Positions 33,962 through 43,393 of a stretch of DNA of 49,166 nt are shown here, piece after piece. The first letter of the stretch is position 1. Each line of letters starts with the position of its first letter. Source of the DNA: Promethearchaeota archaeon (lineage in GTDB: Archaea > Asgardarchaeota > Lokiarchaeia > Sigyniarchaeales > SOKP01); NCBI GenBank assembly GCA_013375475.1, contig JABXKD010000017.1:1-49166 (forward strand). The letters run 5' to 3'. A program made the translations under genes and the position numbers. The notes under the pieces were generated by a model. That model was not told the DNA's origin and did not search any database. It saw only the letters and a program-made list of their open reading frames with translations.

Positions 33962-35584
33962 ATGGAATTTGAAATAATTATCAAAAATGGAAGAATAATA
34001 GATGGTACTGGAAATCCTTGGTATTCAAGTGAAATCGGAATCAAAGATGGAAAAATAGCTGAAATAAGTCCAAAGATAAAAAACGATGCTAAGAAAGTTA
34101 TAGATGCCAGTGGATTGATGATAAGTCCTGGATTCATAGATATCCACTCACATACTGATTGGATTTTACCAGGTAGCAGAGGTCAAGAATCTACTTTATA
34201 CCAAGGAGTAACAACAGCAGTGGTCGGAATGTGTGGAGAAGGAATGGCCCCAATTCCTGAGGGAAAGGAAGAAGATTTTCTTAAGTTAATTAGTAAAATC
34301 GACCCAATCCTTACTCAATTTGAGTTTCCTTATCATACATTCGCAGACTACCTAAACTATAACGAAAAGAAACGCAATTCTGCAAATTTAGTGTTTTTTG
34401 TAGGTTATGGCAATTTACAATGGGCTAGTGGTCAGAGTGGCGAAAATCGTCCTGCAAATCCAGAACAACTCCAAAAAATGAAGGATTATTTACGCGAAGC
34501 AATGGAAGCCGGAGCTTTTGGAATGAGTACGGGTTTGATCTATACACCTCAAGTGTTTGCAAAAACAGACGAAATAATTGATTTAACAAAAGTAGTTGCT
34601 GATTATAATGGATTGTATTTTTCTCACATCCGTGGTGAGGGAGCAACTGTTTTAAAAGCTGTAGGGGAAGCCATTGAAATTGTTGAGAAATCTGGTTGTG
34701 CAGGAGGGCAAATAGCTCATCACAAAATATCTGGCAAACCGTACTGGGGTAATAGTAAAGGCACTTTAAGGTTAATTGAAGAGGCTAACGAGCGAGGTAT
34801 AAATATAACATGTGATCAGTATCCTTATAATCGTGGCATGGCTGAACTTATGACAGCTCTGCCTCCATGGGTACGCGAAGGAAAAAATGAAGAAATATTA
34901 AACCGCATAAGGAAACCAGAAATTCAAGAAAGAATTAGAAAAGAAGTTAAAGAAGGTATTGAAGGATGGGAAAATTGGATTCGAGACGAGGGTTTTCAAA
35001 ACTTATTCCTCTCAACAGTTACCCGTGAAAATTGGAAAGACATAATTTCAAAGAATATCACAGAAATCACAAAAATTAAAGGTTTTTCAGATGATTTTGA
35101 AACTTTTTTTAATCTATTAATTGACAACGAATTAAGTGTCATGACAACGATACAAAGTATGGGAGAAGAGGATATTAGGAGAATCATGACAAACCGTTAT
35201 CAAATGGTCGGAACCGATGGTTCTGGACTTCCCGCTTCTTTTGGTGCTGGAGCTTATCATCCAAGATTTTTTGGTACGTACCCTAGAATACTGGGTAAAT
35301 ATGTCAGAGAAGAAAAAGTTTTGACCTTAGAGCAAGCGATTCGTAAAATGACATCGTTTCCAGCCCAACGACTTGGACTCCATGACAGAGGACTGATTAG
35401 AGAAGGAAATTGGGCTGATATAGTTATCTTTGATCCAGATAAGATAATTGATAAAGCAACCTATGAACAACCTTATCAAATTCCTGAAGGTGTTCCATTT
35501 GTTATTGTTAACGGCGTTATTGTCATCGATAGAGGTAAAAAGAATCGCAAATCTCCAGGAAGAGTGATTAGACGACCTAAGTAG
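33962..35584 (+). CDS. D-aminoacylase/N-acyl-D-amino-acid deacylase-like amidohydrolase
   Basis: About 540 residues of the amidohydrolase superfamily. Metal-binding HxH in GFIDIHSHTDW near residue 56, Cys in VVGMCGEG (the Cys-bridged metal site of D-aminoacylases), HIRGEG, then AHHKISG and the catalytic Asp in GTDGSGLP. Hydrolyses N-acyl-D-amino acids or related amides in the cytoplasm (no signal peptide). TTG at 33953 is an alternative start, but AGGT is better spaced for the ATG at 33962. It may serve with dtdA in handling D-amino acids, but the two genes are not linked. Confidence 0.85.
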   Translation: MEFEIIIKNGRIIDGTGNPWYSSEIGIKDGKIAEISPKIKNDAKKVIDASGLMISPGFIDIHSHTDWILPGSRGQESTLYQGVTTAVVGMCGEGMAPIPEGKEEDFLKLISKIDPILTQFEFPYHTFADYLNYNEKKRNSANLVFFVGYGNLQWASGQSGENRPANPEQLQKMKDYLREAMEAGAFGMSTGLIYTPQVFAKTDEIIDLTKVVADYNGLYFSHIRGEGATVLKAVGEAIEIVEKSGCAGGQIAHHKISGKPYWGNSKGTLRLIEEANERGINITCDQYPYNRGMAELMTALPPWVREGKNEEILNRIRKPEIQERIRKEVKEGIEGWENWIRDEGFQNLFLSTVTRENWKDIISKNITEITKIKGFSDDFETFFNLLIDNELSVMTTIQSMGEEDIRRIMTNRYQMVGTDGSGLPASFGAGAYHPRFFGTYPRILGKYVREEKVLTLEQAIRKMTSFPAQRLGLHDRGLIREGNWADIVIFDPDKIIDKATYEQPYQIPEGVPFVIVNGVIVIDRGKKNRKSPGRVIRRPK

Positions 35585-35708
35585 GTTCTTTTTACATTAA
35601 TTTTTTTAATACTTAAATATATTCCTTAATCTCCATGTTAAATGGAATCTTCATTTTACTTACAATAACTTGGCAAAAACTTAATATTAATCAGGGATAA
35701 TCTTAAAT

Positions 35709-36029
35709 ATGGCATTTAAAGCTCTATTCATTGCACATGCACCTGATGCAGATTATAAAAAACATAGAACTGTAATTGATACTGGAATGTATACCTTGTA
35801 TTCTGTTGTTGTTAAAACCCAAGAAGAGGCACTACAAGTATCAAAAGAATATTGGCAAAACGAGTCTATAGAAGCTATTATGTTGTGCCCTGGATTCACG
35901 CATGGTGATGTTGCTGAAATTTTTAAAGCTGTAGATGGTAAAGTTAGTGTCAATGTAGCAAGAGGAGATGGCCCTAGTAGCAGAATTTCTATGGAAGCGT
36001 TGAAAAAAGCAGGATATTTTCCTTCATAA
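35709..36029 (+). CDS. DUF6506-family-like small protein
   Basis: A 106-residue alpha-beta protein. The start LFIAHAPDAD, the helix with EEALQVSKEYW and the segment MLCPGFTHGDVAEIF are typical of a family of unknown function (DUF6506 as I recall). It probably forms a small Rossmann-like or ferredoxin-like fold. One conserved Cys lies in LCPGF. The gene stands alone between the amidohydrolase and a rubredoxin gene. Function unknown. Confidence 0.65.
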   Translation: MAFKALFIAHAPDADYKKHRTVIDTGMYTLYSVVVKTQEEALQVSKEYWQNESIEAIMLCPGFTHGDVAEIFKAVDGKVSVNVARGDGPSSRISMEALKKAGYFPS

Positions 36030-36318
36030 TTCTATTAGTTCCATCCGATAATTCTTCTTAAAAATATTAAATCTCAGATCTCTATTTTAAACACCCACGC
36101 ATCTTCACATGGTTTTTTATTTGAAAGGTCTAGAGCTTTTTGTATTTATAGTTAAACTCAATTTAAAAAATTAAGTTGAAAAATTTTTGAGCAACCCAAG
36201 TATATGAACTTTATAACCTAAAGAAATTAAATTTATTAAAAATAAAAGAAAGATAAAGATTATTATACATTTATTTATAAAATCCTAAACAAACAAATCA
36301 AAATAAAGGTAGGTTATT

Positions 36319-36453
36319 GTGGCTAAATGGGAATGTGGTGCTTGCGGTTATGTTTACGACGAAGAGAAAGAAGATACCAAATTTAAAGATCTTCCTGACG
36401 ATTGGGTATGCCCAGTCTGCGGAGTTGATAAGAGTTTTTTCACGCAAATCTAA
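36319..36453 (+). CDS. Rubredoxin
   Basis: GTG start at 36319, stop TAA at 36451-36453, 44 residues, missed by a usual length cut-off. [18 protein letters not shown], then [17 protein letters not shown] gives the complete rubredoxin signature, four Cys binding one Fe. AAAGGTAGGT just before the GTG is a fair Shine-Dalgarno. It lies 188 bases before fprA and is the natural electron donor to that flavodiiron protein. The preceding 290 bases (36030-36318) hold no gene or structure I can recognise. Confidence 0.92.
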   Translation: MAKWECGACGYVYDEEKEDTKFKDLPDDWVCPVCGVDKSFFTQI

Positions 36454-36640
36454 GAATCACCTAAATTAATTTTAATTTTATTTTTTTCTTCCTTTTTTCA
36501 TGAGATTTAATGAATGGACTCATTTTCGACTCAACTAGTTGTGAAGAATTTATAGGATATATAAATTAACTTTAAAATAACTTTTAAGTTCTAATAACAT
36601 AATTAACAATATTCTATTAATAAATAAAAGGGAGAAGATA

Positions 36641-37852
36641 ATGTCAAGCTTAGAATTATTAAAAGATGTGTATTATGTTGGATATGTAGACTGGGAAGTA
36701 AGGAATTTTCATGGATATTCGACACATAAGGGTTCTTCTTATAATGCATATATTGTAAAAAGTGGAGATAAAACGATATTAATTGATACCGTAAAAAGGC
36801 AGTACTTCAAGTATTATTTAGAAAACATTCAATCGGTGTGTGATCCAAAAGATATTGATTATCTTATAATGAATCATATCGAACCAGATCATTCGGGGTC
36901 TTTTCCTTTAGTATTGAAGTATTTACCAAATGCTGAGATTATTGCCTCTACAAAGGGGGTTGAAATTTTAGAACAACATTATCACGAAGAAGTAGATAAA
37001 AGTATTTTTGAAAAAATACGAGCAGTAAAAAACGGTGATACTTTAGATGTTGGAAATGGTAAAATTTTTACTTTTGTTCCTATTCCGATGATCCATTGGC
37101 CTGATTCGATGGTTTCTTTTATGAGTGACGAACATGGAAAAAATGTGTTATTTTCCAACGATGCCTTTGGGCAACATTTTGCTGCATCAAAACACTGGGA
37201 TGATGAAAATAAATTTTCAGAAGTAATGTGGGAAGCAGAAAAATATTATGCAAATATTTTGCTTCATTTATCTAACTTAATTGCTAAGACTCTCCCCGTC
37301 GTTGGAGCTTTACCGATAGATGTTATTTGTCCATCACATGGGGTGTGTTGGAGAAAGAATATCCCTGAAATCATAGAAGCTTATACAAAATGGTCAAGCG
37401 GAGAAATTGAAGAAAATTCAGCTGTGATTATCTATGACAGCATGTGGGAAAGCACAACCAAGATAGCGAAAGAATTATACCACGAGATTTGGCGTAGGGG
37501 AATTCCTGTAAAAAGGTTCAATTTAACTTCTTCTGATTATAGTGATGTAATAACTGAAGCAATGAAAGCTAAAGCGATTATTATTGGAAGTCCAACTTTA
37601 AATCGGGGACTATTTCCTTCCGTGGCAGAATATTTGTGTTACCAGAAAGGCTTAAAACCAATGAACAAGGTTGGTTTAGCTTTTGGATCGTATGGTTGGA
37701 GCAGAGGTGCGGTTAGAGCTATAATCAGTGAAATGGAAGCCACTGGAATAGCGATGTTGGACGATTCAATTGATATACAATTCGTTCCAAAACCTAGTGA
37801 TTTAAACTTTAAGGAAATTGTAGACAAATTAGTTAAAAAAATGGAGGTATAA
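36641..37852 (+). CDS. fprA: Flavodiiron protein FprA (A-type flavoprotein)
   Basis: A 403-residue enzyme that reduces O2 to water (or NO to N2O). The N-terminal beta-lactamase-like domain has the diiron ligands NHIEPDHSG near residue 81, IPMIHWPDS, FSNDAFGQH and CPSHGVCWR; the C-terminal flavodoxin domain (from about residue 255) has IIYDSMWESTTKIA as FMN-binding motif and GSYGWSRGAV. GGGAG lies 6 bases before the ATG. Electrons likely come from the rubredoxin encoded just upstream. The stop is 4 bases from the acyl-CoA dehydrogenase start. Confidence 0.94.
   Translation: MSSLELLKDVYYVGYVDWEVRNFHGYSTHKGSSYNAYIVKSGDKTILIDTVKRQYFKYYLENIQSVCDPKDIDYLIMNHIEPDHSGSFPLVLKYLPNAEIIASTKGVEILEQHYHEEVDKSIFEKIRAVKNGDTLDVGNGKIFTFVPIPMIHWPDSMVSFMSDEHGKNVLFSNDAFGQHFAASKHWDDENKFSEVMWEAEKYYANILLHLSNLIAKTLPVVGALPIDVICPSHGVCWRKNIPEIIEAYTKWSSGEIEENSAVIIYDSMWESTTKIAKELYHEIWRRGIPVKRFNLTSSDYSDVITEAMKAKAIIIGSPTLNRGLFPSVAEYLCYQKGLKPMNKVGLAFGSYGWSRGAVRAIISEMEATGIAMLDDSIDIQFVPKPSDLNFKEIVDKLVKKMEV
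37843..37848 (+). promoter_or_regulatory. Strong Shine-Dalgarno for acyl-CoA dehydrogenase
   Basis: GGAGGT inside the last codons of fprA, 8 bases before the ATG at 37857. A perfect anti-16S match is uncommon in this window and indicates that the second gene is translated from the fprA transcript. Confidence 0.7.
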
Positions 37853-37856
37853 ACTT

Positions 37857-39038
37857 ATGGATTTTATATTAACCGAAGAACAAAAGAAATTAAAAGCAAA
37901 AGCAAGAGAATTTGCTATTCGAGAAGTTTTACCAGTAGCTCGAATGTACGATGAGTCTGAAGAATTCCCCTTGCCGGTAATTAAAAAAGCATGGGAAGAA
38001 AAATTATTAAATTTAGGAATTCCAAAGAAATACGGTGGACAAGGCTATGGATTGCTAGATGCTTGTTTAGTAGTTGAAGAAATGTCTTCAGCATGTCCCG
38101 GAATGGCAACTTCTATTTTTGATAACAACCTTGGTGCTGAACCAATCGTTATTGGAGGGAATGAGGAGCAAAAGGAGAGAATTTTAGGTGAGCTAACTAA
38201 TGAACCTAAGCTTATCGCATTTGCAACATCTGAACCAACAATGGGCTCTGATGTAGCTGGCATGAAATGTCGCGCTGAAAAAGATGGGGAAGAATATATC
38301 TTAAATGGAGCTAAATTCTGGATTACGAATGGTGGATATGCTGATTATATTACAGTTTTTGCTACAGCTGATCCTGAGAAAAAACATAAAGGAATTGGAG
38401 CTTTTATTGTAGATACAAAAACGGAAGGGGTAAAATTAGGAAAACATATCCCTAAACTTGGTCAAAAAGCATCCAATACTGTTGCCGTAGCTCTAAAGAA
38501 TGTAAGAATCCCCAAAGAGAATGTTTTAGCTAAACCTGGTAGAGGGTTTGTCTTAGGGATGCAAACTTTTGCTCACACTCGTCCTGCAATAGGGGCTTTT
38601 GCTGTAGGTTGTGCTCGCTCTGCTATGGAATACTCAATTGATTATGCTCAGAAAAGAGAAGCGTTTGGTAGACCTATTGCGAATTATCAAGTAATTCAAG
38701 AAAAAATTGCAAATATGTATAAAGATATTGAAGCAGCTCGATTATTGACCCACAAGGCAGCTTGGGAAGCGGATCAAGGATTAGATAATAATATGAGTTC
38801 TGCTATTGCGAAAGCTTTTGCCTCTGATGTTGCAATGAATGTAACAACTGAAGCAGTACAAATATATGGAGGATATGGTTATTTAAGGACATATCCTGTT
38901 GAAAAATTATTCAGAGACGCAAAGCTTTATCAAATCTATGAAGGAACAAGTGAAATTCAACGTATTATTATAGCACGCTTCGCGATGAAAAAATATGAAC
39001 ACGCAATGCCAAGCGTATTCAAACGAGATAGAGCTTAA
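37857..39038 (+). CDS. Acyl-CoA dehydrogenase
   Basis: A 393-residue FAD enzyme that introduces a 2,3-double bond in acyl-CoA. Three-domain layout is standard: N-terminal helices, a beta domain with ATSEPTMGSDVAGM and WITNGGYADY, and a C-terminal helical domain with GRPIANYQVIQ. The catalytic Glu is present in QIYEGTSEIQR near the C-terminus. It lies 4 bases after fprA, in the same transcript. No electron-transfer flavoprotein or other beta-oxidation gene is close by. The coupling with fprA is odd for a metabolic enzyme. Confidence 0.93.
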   Translation: MDFILTEEQKKLKAKAREFAIREVLPVARMYDESEEFPLPVIKKAWEEKLLNLGIPKKYGGQGYGLLDACLVVEEMSSACPGMATSIFDNNLGAEPIVIGGNEEQKERILGELTNEPKLIAFATSEPTMGSDVAGMKCRAEKDGEEYILNGAKFWITNGGYADYITVFATADPEKKHKGIGAFIVDTKTEGVKLGKHIPKLGQKASNTVAVALKNVRIPKENVLAKPGRGFVLGMQTFAHTRPAIGAFAVGCARSAMEYSIDYAQKREAFGRPIANYQVIQEKIANMYKDIEAARLLTHKAAWEADQGLDNNMSSAIAKAFASDVAMNVTTEAVQIYGGYGYLRTYPVEKLFRDAKLYQIYEGTSEIQRIIIARFAMKKYEHAMPSVFKRDRA

Positions 39039-39150
39039 AAATTAAATTTTATTATTTTATACTCTTTTTTTCTTACTAATATTTTAATATCGATTTGCAT
39101 TTTCTAATTTATTATTTAATTAGGATTTTTTAGAAATTAGGGATAATTAT

Positions 39151-40641
39151 ATGTCTAGGAAAGCTAATGAGAAATCTCAAATTTTAAAAACTGCAAGTTC
39201 GGGAATTGTTCCTATGAAGGAAAAATTATCCTATGCCTTTGCTCAAATGCCAGGTACATTTTATGGCGGAGTTATGGGGGTAATACAATCATTCTATTTT
39301 GCCTGGATGGGTCTTATAACGATATGGATAACCATTGCACAAATTGTGTATGCAATTTGGAATGTAGTTAACGATCCGATTTTTGGTAATAAAATTGGAA
39401 ACACCCGCTATTACAACAAAAAAAGAGGTGAAGTCCAAAGGTATATCCCCTATATTAAATTTGGGGCTCCCATTTTTAGCTTGTGTTTTGCCTTAGTATT
39501 TTTCCCTCCAGATGTGTGGAGAGGGCAAACATCTAACTTAAGTATTCAATTTTGGCTTTTTGCGTGGTATCTTGTGTCCCAAGTTGCCTATGATACTTTA
39601 TTTACTCTTGTTTTGTGTGCGTATGTTGCTTTACTCCCTCAAATGACCTTAAATCAACGGGAAAGGGAGAAAATACAACTCTATAGTACCGCGTTTCAAT
39701 TACCAGCTATTTTAGTTGGTTTTATTATTCCGATTATATTTTTAGCTGATCCTAATCCCGGTAGCATCGCTCAATTTCAAGTCCTTGTAATAGTTATTGC
39801 TATTTTTGGTATTTTTCCATATTTAGTTTTATCCAAATACGTACAAGAACATAGCGAATACATTCCCGAAAATAAAACTCCCTTATTTAAATCATTAAAA
39901 CTCGCTTTTAAAAATCCATCGTTTAGGGTATATATAATATATGATGGAGTTTCAATATTATTTTTGAATCTAGTGATGGTAAGTTTACCCTTCTATTTAA
40001 CCTGGGTTTTAGGACCAATGGAAGGGTTAAATATGCTTATTTTCTGGATTGGGCCAATTATCTGCCTAATTATTTCAATTCCTATTATATTAAAAATTGC
40101 TAAAAAATACTCCACAAAAGCATCTATTTCATTCTATTTTGGAGCTTTATCTATAGGGGGTTTCTTTAGTTTTTTTGCAGGACTTTCAGGCAACTGGATT
40201 CTTTTATCGATTGGTTTTTCAATATTTATGCTGGGTTTCCCCGGAGAGTTTGTACAACATAATCCCATGAGAGCAGATACTATAGATTATGATTATTGGA
40301 AAATTTCGGGTGAACGGAGAGAGGGACTTTATGCGGGTGTAGGATCATTACTTAGCAAGCCTATGATAAGTGTCGCCTTAGCGGTACCCCCGGCTTTAAT
40401 GACCGCATTTGGTTTAATATTTGTGGGCGATGGATTATCAGCAACTCAAGGTTTAGCCCGAGCTTCTTTAAGCGTTAATATAAGTATGACGTTTCTACCG
40501 GGAATCGTATGTTTAATCGGTTTACTAATATGGATTAAGTTTTATCCTTTAACTGGAGAAGTTGTTAAAACGATGAAAAAGGAAGTAAGTATTCTTCACG
40601 AACAAAAAAGAGAAGAGTACGAAGAACGTCGTAGTTCATAG
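39151..40641 (+). CDS. GPH-type (MFS) sugar/cation symporter-like transporter
   Basis: A 496-residue membrane protein with about 12 hydrophobic helices. The N-terminal EKLSYAFAQMPGTFYGG, the loop WNVVNDPIFGNKIGNTR (the D-P-x-x-G-x-x-x-D/N signature) and the central DYDYWKISGERREGLYAGV are typical of glycoside-pentoside-hexuronide:cation symporters. The cytoplasmic C-terminal tail is charged and helical. The substrate is not deducible; the position after an acyl-CoA dehydrogenase is no strong guide. Located in the cell membrane. Confidence 0.85.
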   Translation: MSRKANEKSQILKTASSGIVPMKEKLSYAFAQMPGTFYGGVMGVIQSFYFAWMGLITIWITIAQIVYAIWNVVNDPIFGNKIGNTRYYNKKRGEVQRYIPYIKFGAPIFSLCFALVFFPPDVWRGQTSNLSIQFWLFAWYLVSQVAYDTLFTLVLCAYVALLPQMTLNQREREKIQLYSTAFQLPAILVGFIIPIIFLADPNPGSIAQFQVLVIVIAIFGIFPYLVLSKYVQEHSEYIPENKTPLFKSLKLAFKNPSFRVYIIYDGVSILFLNLVMVSLPFYLTWVLGPMEGLNMLIFWIGPIICLIISIPIILKIAKKYSTKASISFYFGALSIGGFFSFFAGLSGNWILLSIGFSIFMLGFPGEFVQHNPMRADTIDYDYWKISGERREGLYAGVGSLLSKPMISVALAVPPALMTAFGLIFVGDGLSATQGLARASLSVNISMTFLPGIVCLIGLLIWIKFYPLTGEVVKTMKKEVSILHEQKREEYEERRSS

Positions 40642-40666
40642 AAGATCATTTTTTAATCTAAAATAA

Positions 40667-41218
40667 TTATTTTTCTCTTCCCCTTATTTCGTTAGTTGCC
40701 TCTAAAAAGTTAGAATGAATTAAAGTTGGCTTTATCCCTTTTACTTCTAAATCTTGTAAATGCTTCTCTCCGTGCCCCGTAACCATGTAGACTGTTTTAC
40801 AGCCCCCGTTAATTCCAAATTGTATATCAGACGGATGATCACCAATCATCCAAGATGATCTCATATCAACATCCCATTGATCAGCTATTTCATTCAAATA
40901 CTTTGGGTTGGGCTTTCGGCACTCACAATTATCTTCTTTCACATGTGGACAGAAAAATGTTTTTTCAATCTTAATATTATTTTCATTTAATATGGATATC
41001 AAATATTCGTTATACTTATGGAAGTCTTCTACTGTATAGTAACCTTTGCCTATACCCGCTTGATTGGTTACTATAAAAAAGATAAAATTTGATTGCAATT
41101 GCTTCAAACCCTTAATAACCCCGGGCAAAATCTCTAAGTCTTCAATCTTATACGAATAATCTTTGTCCTCTATCAAAACTCCATCTCTATCTAAAATGAT
41201 CGCTCTTTTTTTACTCAT
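40667..41218 (-). CDS. HAD phosphatase, GmhB (heptose-bisphosphate phosphatase) type
   Basis: A 183-residue HAD hydrolase. The nucleophile motif is ILDRDGVLIED near residues 7-17, motif II NQAG, the zinc loop CPHVKEDNCECRKPNP (Cys-His-Cys-Cys cluster characteristic of GmhB and histidinol-phosphatase types) and motif IV GDHPSDIQFG. It dephosphorylates D-glycero-D-manno-heptose 1,7-bisphosphate or a related sugar phosphate. No other heptose genes are nearby, so the sugar is uncertain. Confidence 0.85.
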   Translation of the reverse strand: MSKKRAIILDRDGVLIEDKDYSYKIEDLEILPGVIKGLKQLQSNFIFFIVTNQAGIGKGYYTVEDFHKYNEYLISILNENNIKIEKTFFCPHVKEDNCECRKPNPKYLNEIADQWDVDMRSSWMIGDHPSDIQFGINGGCKTVYMVTGHGEKHLQDLEVKGIKPTLIHSNFLEATNEIRGREK

Positions 41219-41300
41219 ATTTTTAATAATTTTACAACTTACTTAAAGTAGTCAAATTGCTTTAAATCGTGATAGACGATGTGAAATCTCAGTTTTCATT

Positions 41301-41330
41301 ACTATGTAGACTTAACACACACTATGTAGA
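41301..41330. repeat. Ten-base direct repeat, possible operator
   Basis: ACTATGTAGA occurs at 41301-41310 and again at 41321-41330, so the copies start exactly 20 bases apart, about two turns of DNA. They lie between the divergent phosphatase (start 41218) and flavoprotein (start 41403) genes, 73-102 bases upstream of the latter. A dimeric regulator could bind both copies on one face. Only two copies are seen in the window. Confidence 0.4.
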
Positions 41331-41402
41331 ATCAACAATAAGCTTAAATAGAAAGTCAAATATTTATTATTTAAGTTAATACAACATTAATGAGAATAGA
41401 AA

Positions 41403-42245
41403 ATGAGAATCCTAGCTATAATGGGTGGTCCTAGAAAGGGTTATGGGACCATGATAATGCAAGAACTAGAATATCAACTAAAATTGCTTCAGGAAGTTGA
41501 GTTCGAATATTTATATCTTAAAGATGTTCATCTAGAACAATGTAGAGGGTGTCATAACTGCTTTTTTAAAGGTGAAGATAAATGCCCAGTAGGAAAAGAC
41601 GATCGCGATATAATCTTCAATAAGATTGATCAAGCTGATGGTGTAATTTTCATGGCTCCCGCTTATGCCTTGCACATTCCTGCTCTTATGAAAAATTTTT
41701 TTGACAGGTTATCCTACATTTTCCACAGACCTTGTTTTTTCGAAAAAATCGCAATTGGTGTTTGTAATTGTGGTATTGCTGATGCGAAGAAGGTTACAAA
41801 CTATTTCAATCAAGTAGCTAACTCTTGGGGATTTAATTTCGTACATCGATTAGAGATACGGACGATGCCCATTGAAGGAGCAGAAACAAAAATTGTTAAG
41901 AAAATTAATACTACGTGTAAAGTATTCTTAGAGGCTTTAAACGGAAAAAGATATCAGAAACCAAGTTTAGGAAGTGTTCTTGGATTTAAAGTGAGGAAAA
42001 CACAACATAAAATCGCGAGGGATGAAACTAATGCAGATTATAAATATTGGTTTGAACAAGGATGGCTGGAAGACGATAAGCAATATTATTTCGACACTAG
42101 AATAGGAATTAGTAAGAGGATAATTGCAGGATTACTAAATTTATTTCTAAAACCGCAATTCAAAAAGATGTTTGCTGGCGACCCTCAACATGTTTATAAC
42201 CAATATTTAAAATTAGAATCTCTAAATTTTGAAATTATAGCTTAA
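41403..42245 (+). CDS. Iron-sulfur flavoprotein-like NAD(P)H oxidoreductase
   Basis: A 280-residue protein. Flavodoxin-fold motif ILAIMGGPRKGYGTMIM at the start, a compact cysteine motif CRGCHNCFFKGEDKC (about residues 49-63) and APAYALHIPALMKNFFDRLS. This places it with iron-sulfur flavoproteins. The last roughly 90 residues (from KPSLGSVLGFKVRKTQ) form an extra domain with basic and aromatic residues not found in short Isf proteins, possibly for oligomerisation or membrane contact. Second such gene in the window; candidate targets are O2, peroxide or quinone-like compounds. Confidence 0.82.
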   Translation: MRILAIMGGPRKGYGTMIMQELEYQLKLLQEVEFEYLYLKDVHLEQCRGCHNCFFKGEDKCPVGKDDRDIIFNKIDQADGVIFMAPAYALHIPALMKNFFDRLSYIFHRPCFFEKIAIGVCNCGIADAKKVTNYFNQVANSWGFNFVHRLEIRTMPIEGAETKIVKKINTTCKVFLEALNGKRYQKPSLGSVLGFKVRKTQHKIARDETNADYKYWFEQGWLEDDKQYYFDTRIGISKRIIAGLLNLFLKPQFKKMFAGDPQHVYNQYLKLESLNFEIIA

Positions 42246-42318
42246 AATTAAAAAAAGAAGAATATCACCTAATTAAAAACTTGATATTAATTTTTAAAAA
42301 AAATAAAAGAGAGTTAAT

Positions 42319-42708
42319 TTATTCGGATTTCCACAATCCATGAAGATTACAATATTCCCTAGCAACGAGACCTGTAGTGTCGCCTACTACAAAGGTTGCT
42401 TCAGGCTTCATTCCAGGAGCTAACATCTGCCTCTTATAGCAGTTGTCTTTGCAGATTAATTCAATCCACATGATGTAATGTTCATTCGTCATTGGATGGG
42501 GTGTTCCCATAGAGATTCCAACATCTACAGTGACTTTATTGCCATCAATTGTTATTTTAGGAACATGCTTTTCGCCCTTCCAATCAGCTGTTTTCGCTTC
42601 CATCAAATTCATCGGTTGTCCACAACATATAGTCTCAGGGACTCCTGGATTAAGAATTTCGACGACTTTACCGCACACTTCACATTTGTAAATTGTTTTT
42701 TGTTTCAT
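42319..42708 (-). CDS. Desulfoferrodoxin (superoxide reductase)
   Basis: A 129-residue two-iron superoxide reductase. The N-terminal centre I has CEVC near residue 9 and CCGQPM near residue 28 (four Cys binding FeS4, as in desulforedoxin). Centre II has KHVPKI, HPMTNEHYIMW and the final CNLHG (four His and one Cys). It reduces superoxide to H2O2 with electrons from rubredoxin; rubrerythrin, encoded about 100 bases upstream on the same strand, then removes the peroxide. Confidence 0.93.
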   Translation of the reverse strand: MKQKTIYKCEVCGKVVEILNPGVPETICCGQPMNLMEAKTADWKGEKHVPKITIDGNKVTVDVGISMGTPHPMTNEHYIMWIELICKDNCYKRQMLAPGMKPEATFVVGDTTGLVAREYCNLHGLWKSE

Positions 42709-42808
42709 ATCAAACTTTCACTTCCTTTATTTATGAACAGCGTTGTTTCTAATATTTATAAATTATTATTTAATTATTTTGATTAAATTTTATAAAATAA
42801 TAACTAGT

Positions 42809-43393
42809 TTAGAATTCTTCGCACCTTTTTCTGAAAAAATCTCTTGAATGTGAACAGCTTGGACACTCAAAATCGTCTGGAAGCTCATCTAATTCAACTT
42901 GGTAGCCACATTCGAGACATATCCATACTACTTTTTCTCCTCGTTTGAAGAAAATGTCGTCTCCTACTAATTTTAGTAATTTACCATATCTTTCTGAATG
43001 GTGTTTTTCTGCGAATGCAATGGCTCTAAATCTCTTAGCTATATCAAGAAGTCCTTCCTTTTCCGCGATGTCAGCGAAACCCGGATACATCTCCTTCCAT
43101 TCGTAATCTTCACCCTCAATAGCTGATTTCAGATTTTCTTCTGTAGTTCCATAAGTGGTAGGGCCAGTAGCTTTTATTTTTAACTCTTCAAAAGACTCTT
43201 TTTTTTTAAGATCTTGAAGCATTTTATAGTTCCAACCACCATGCTCTCTTTCTTGATTTGCAGTTTCTTCGAAAATTTGTGATATGAGAACATATCCTTC
43301 TTTTTTAGCGATTGAAGAAAACAAAGTATATCTATTTCGCGCTTGAGATTCTCCCAAGAATGCAGCAAATAAATTTTCAACTGTTTTTTTCAT
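42809..43393 (-). CDS. Rubrerythrin
   Basis: A 194-residue peroxide-scavenging enzyme. Residues 1-140 form the four-helix ferritin-like domain ([35 protein letters not shown], and [10 protein letters not shown]) with the Glu and His ligands of the diiron site; residues 150-194 form a rubredoxin domain ([18 protein letters not shown]). AAGGTGA lies 5 bases before the ATG. It uses rubredoxin-derived electrons to reduce H2O2. Forms a functional pair with desulfoferrodoxin in the same orientation. Confidence 0.95.
   Translation of the reverse strand: MKKTVENLFAAFLGESQARNRYTLFSSIAKKEGYVLISQIFEETANQEREHGGWNYKMLQDLKKKESFEELKIKATGPTTYGTTEENLKSAIEGEDYEWKEMYPGFADIAEKEGLLDIAKRFRAIAFAEKHHSERYGKLLKLVGDDIFFKRGEKVVWICLECGYQVELDELPDDFECPSCSHSRDFFRKRCEEF

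Noticed and set aside
41390..41405. Earlier ATG with the same context (ATGAGAATA) as the flavoprotein start (ATGAGAATC)
   Set aside because: It is out of frame with the flavoprotein gene and does not extend into a protein-like frame.
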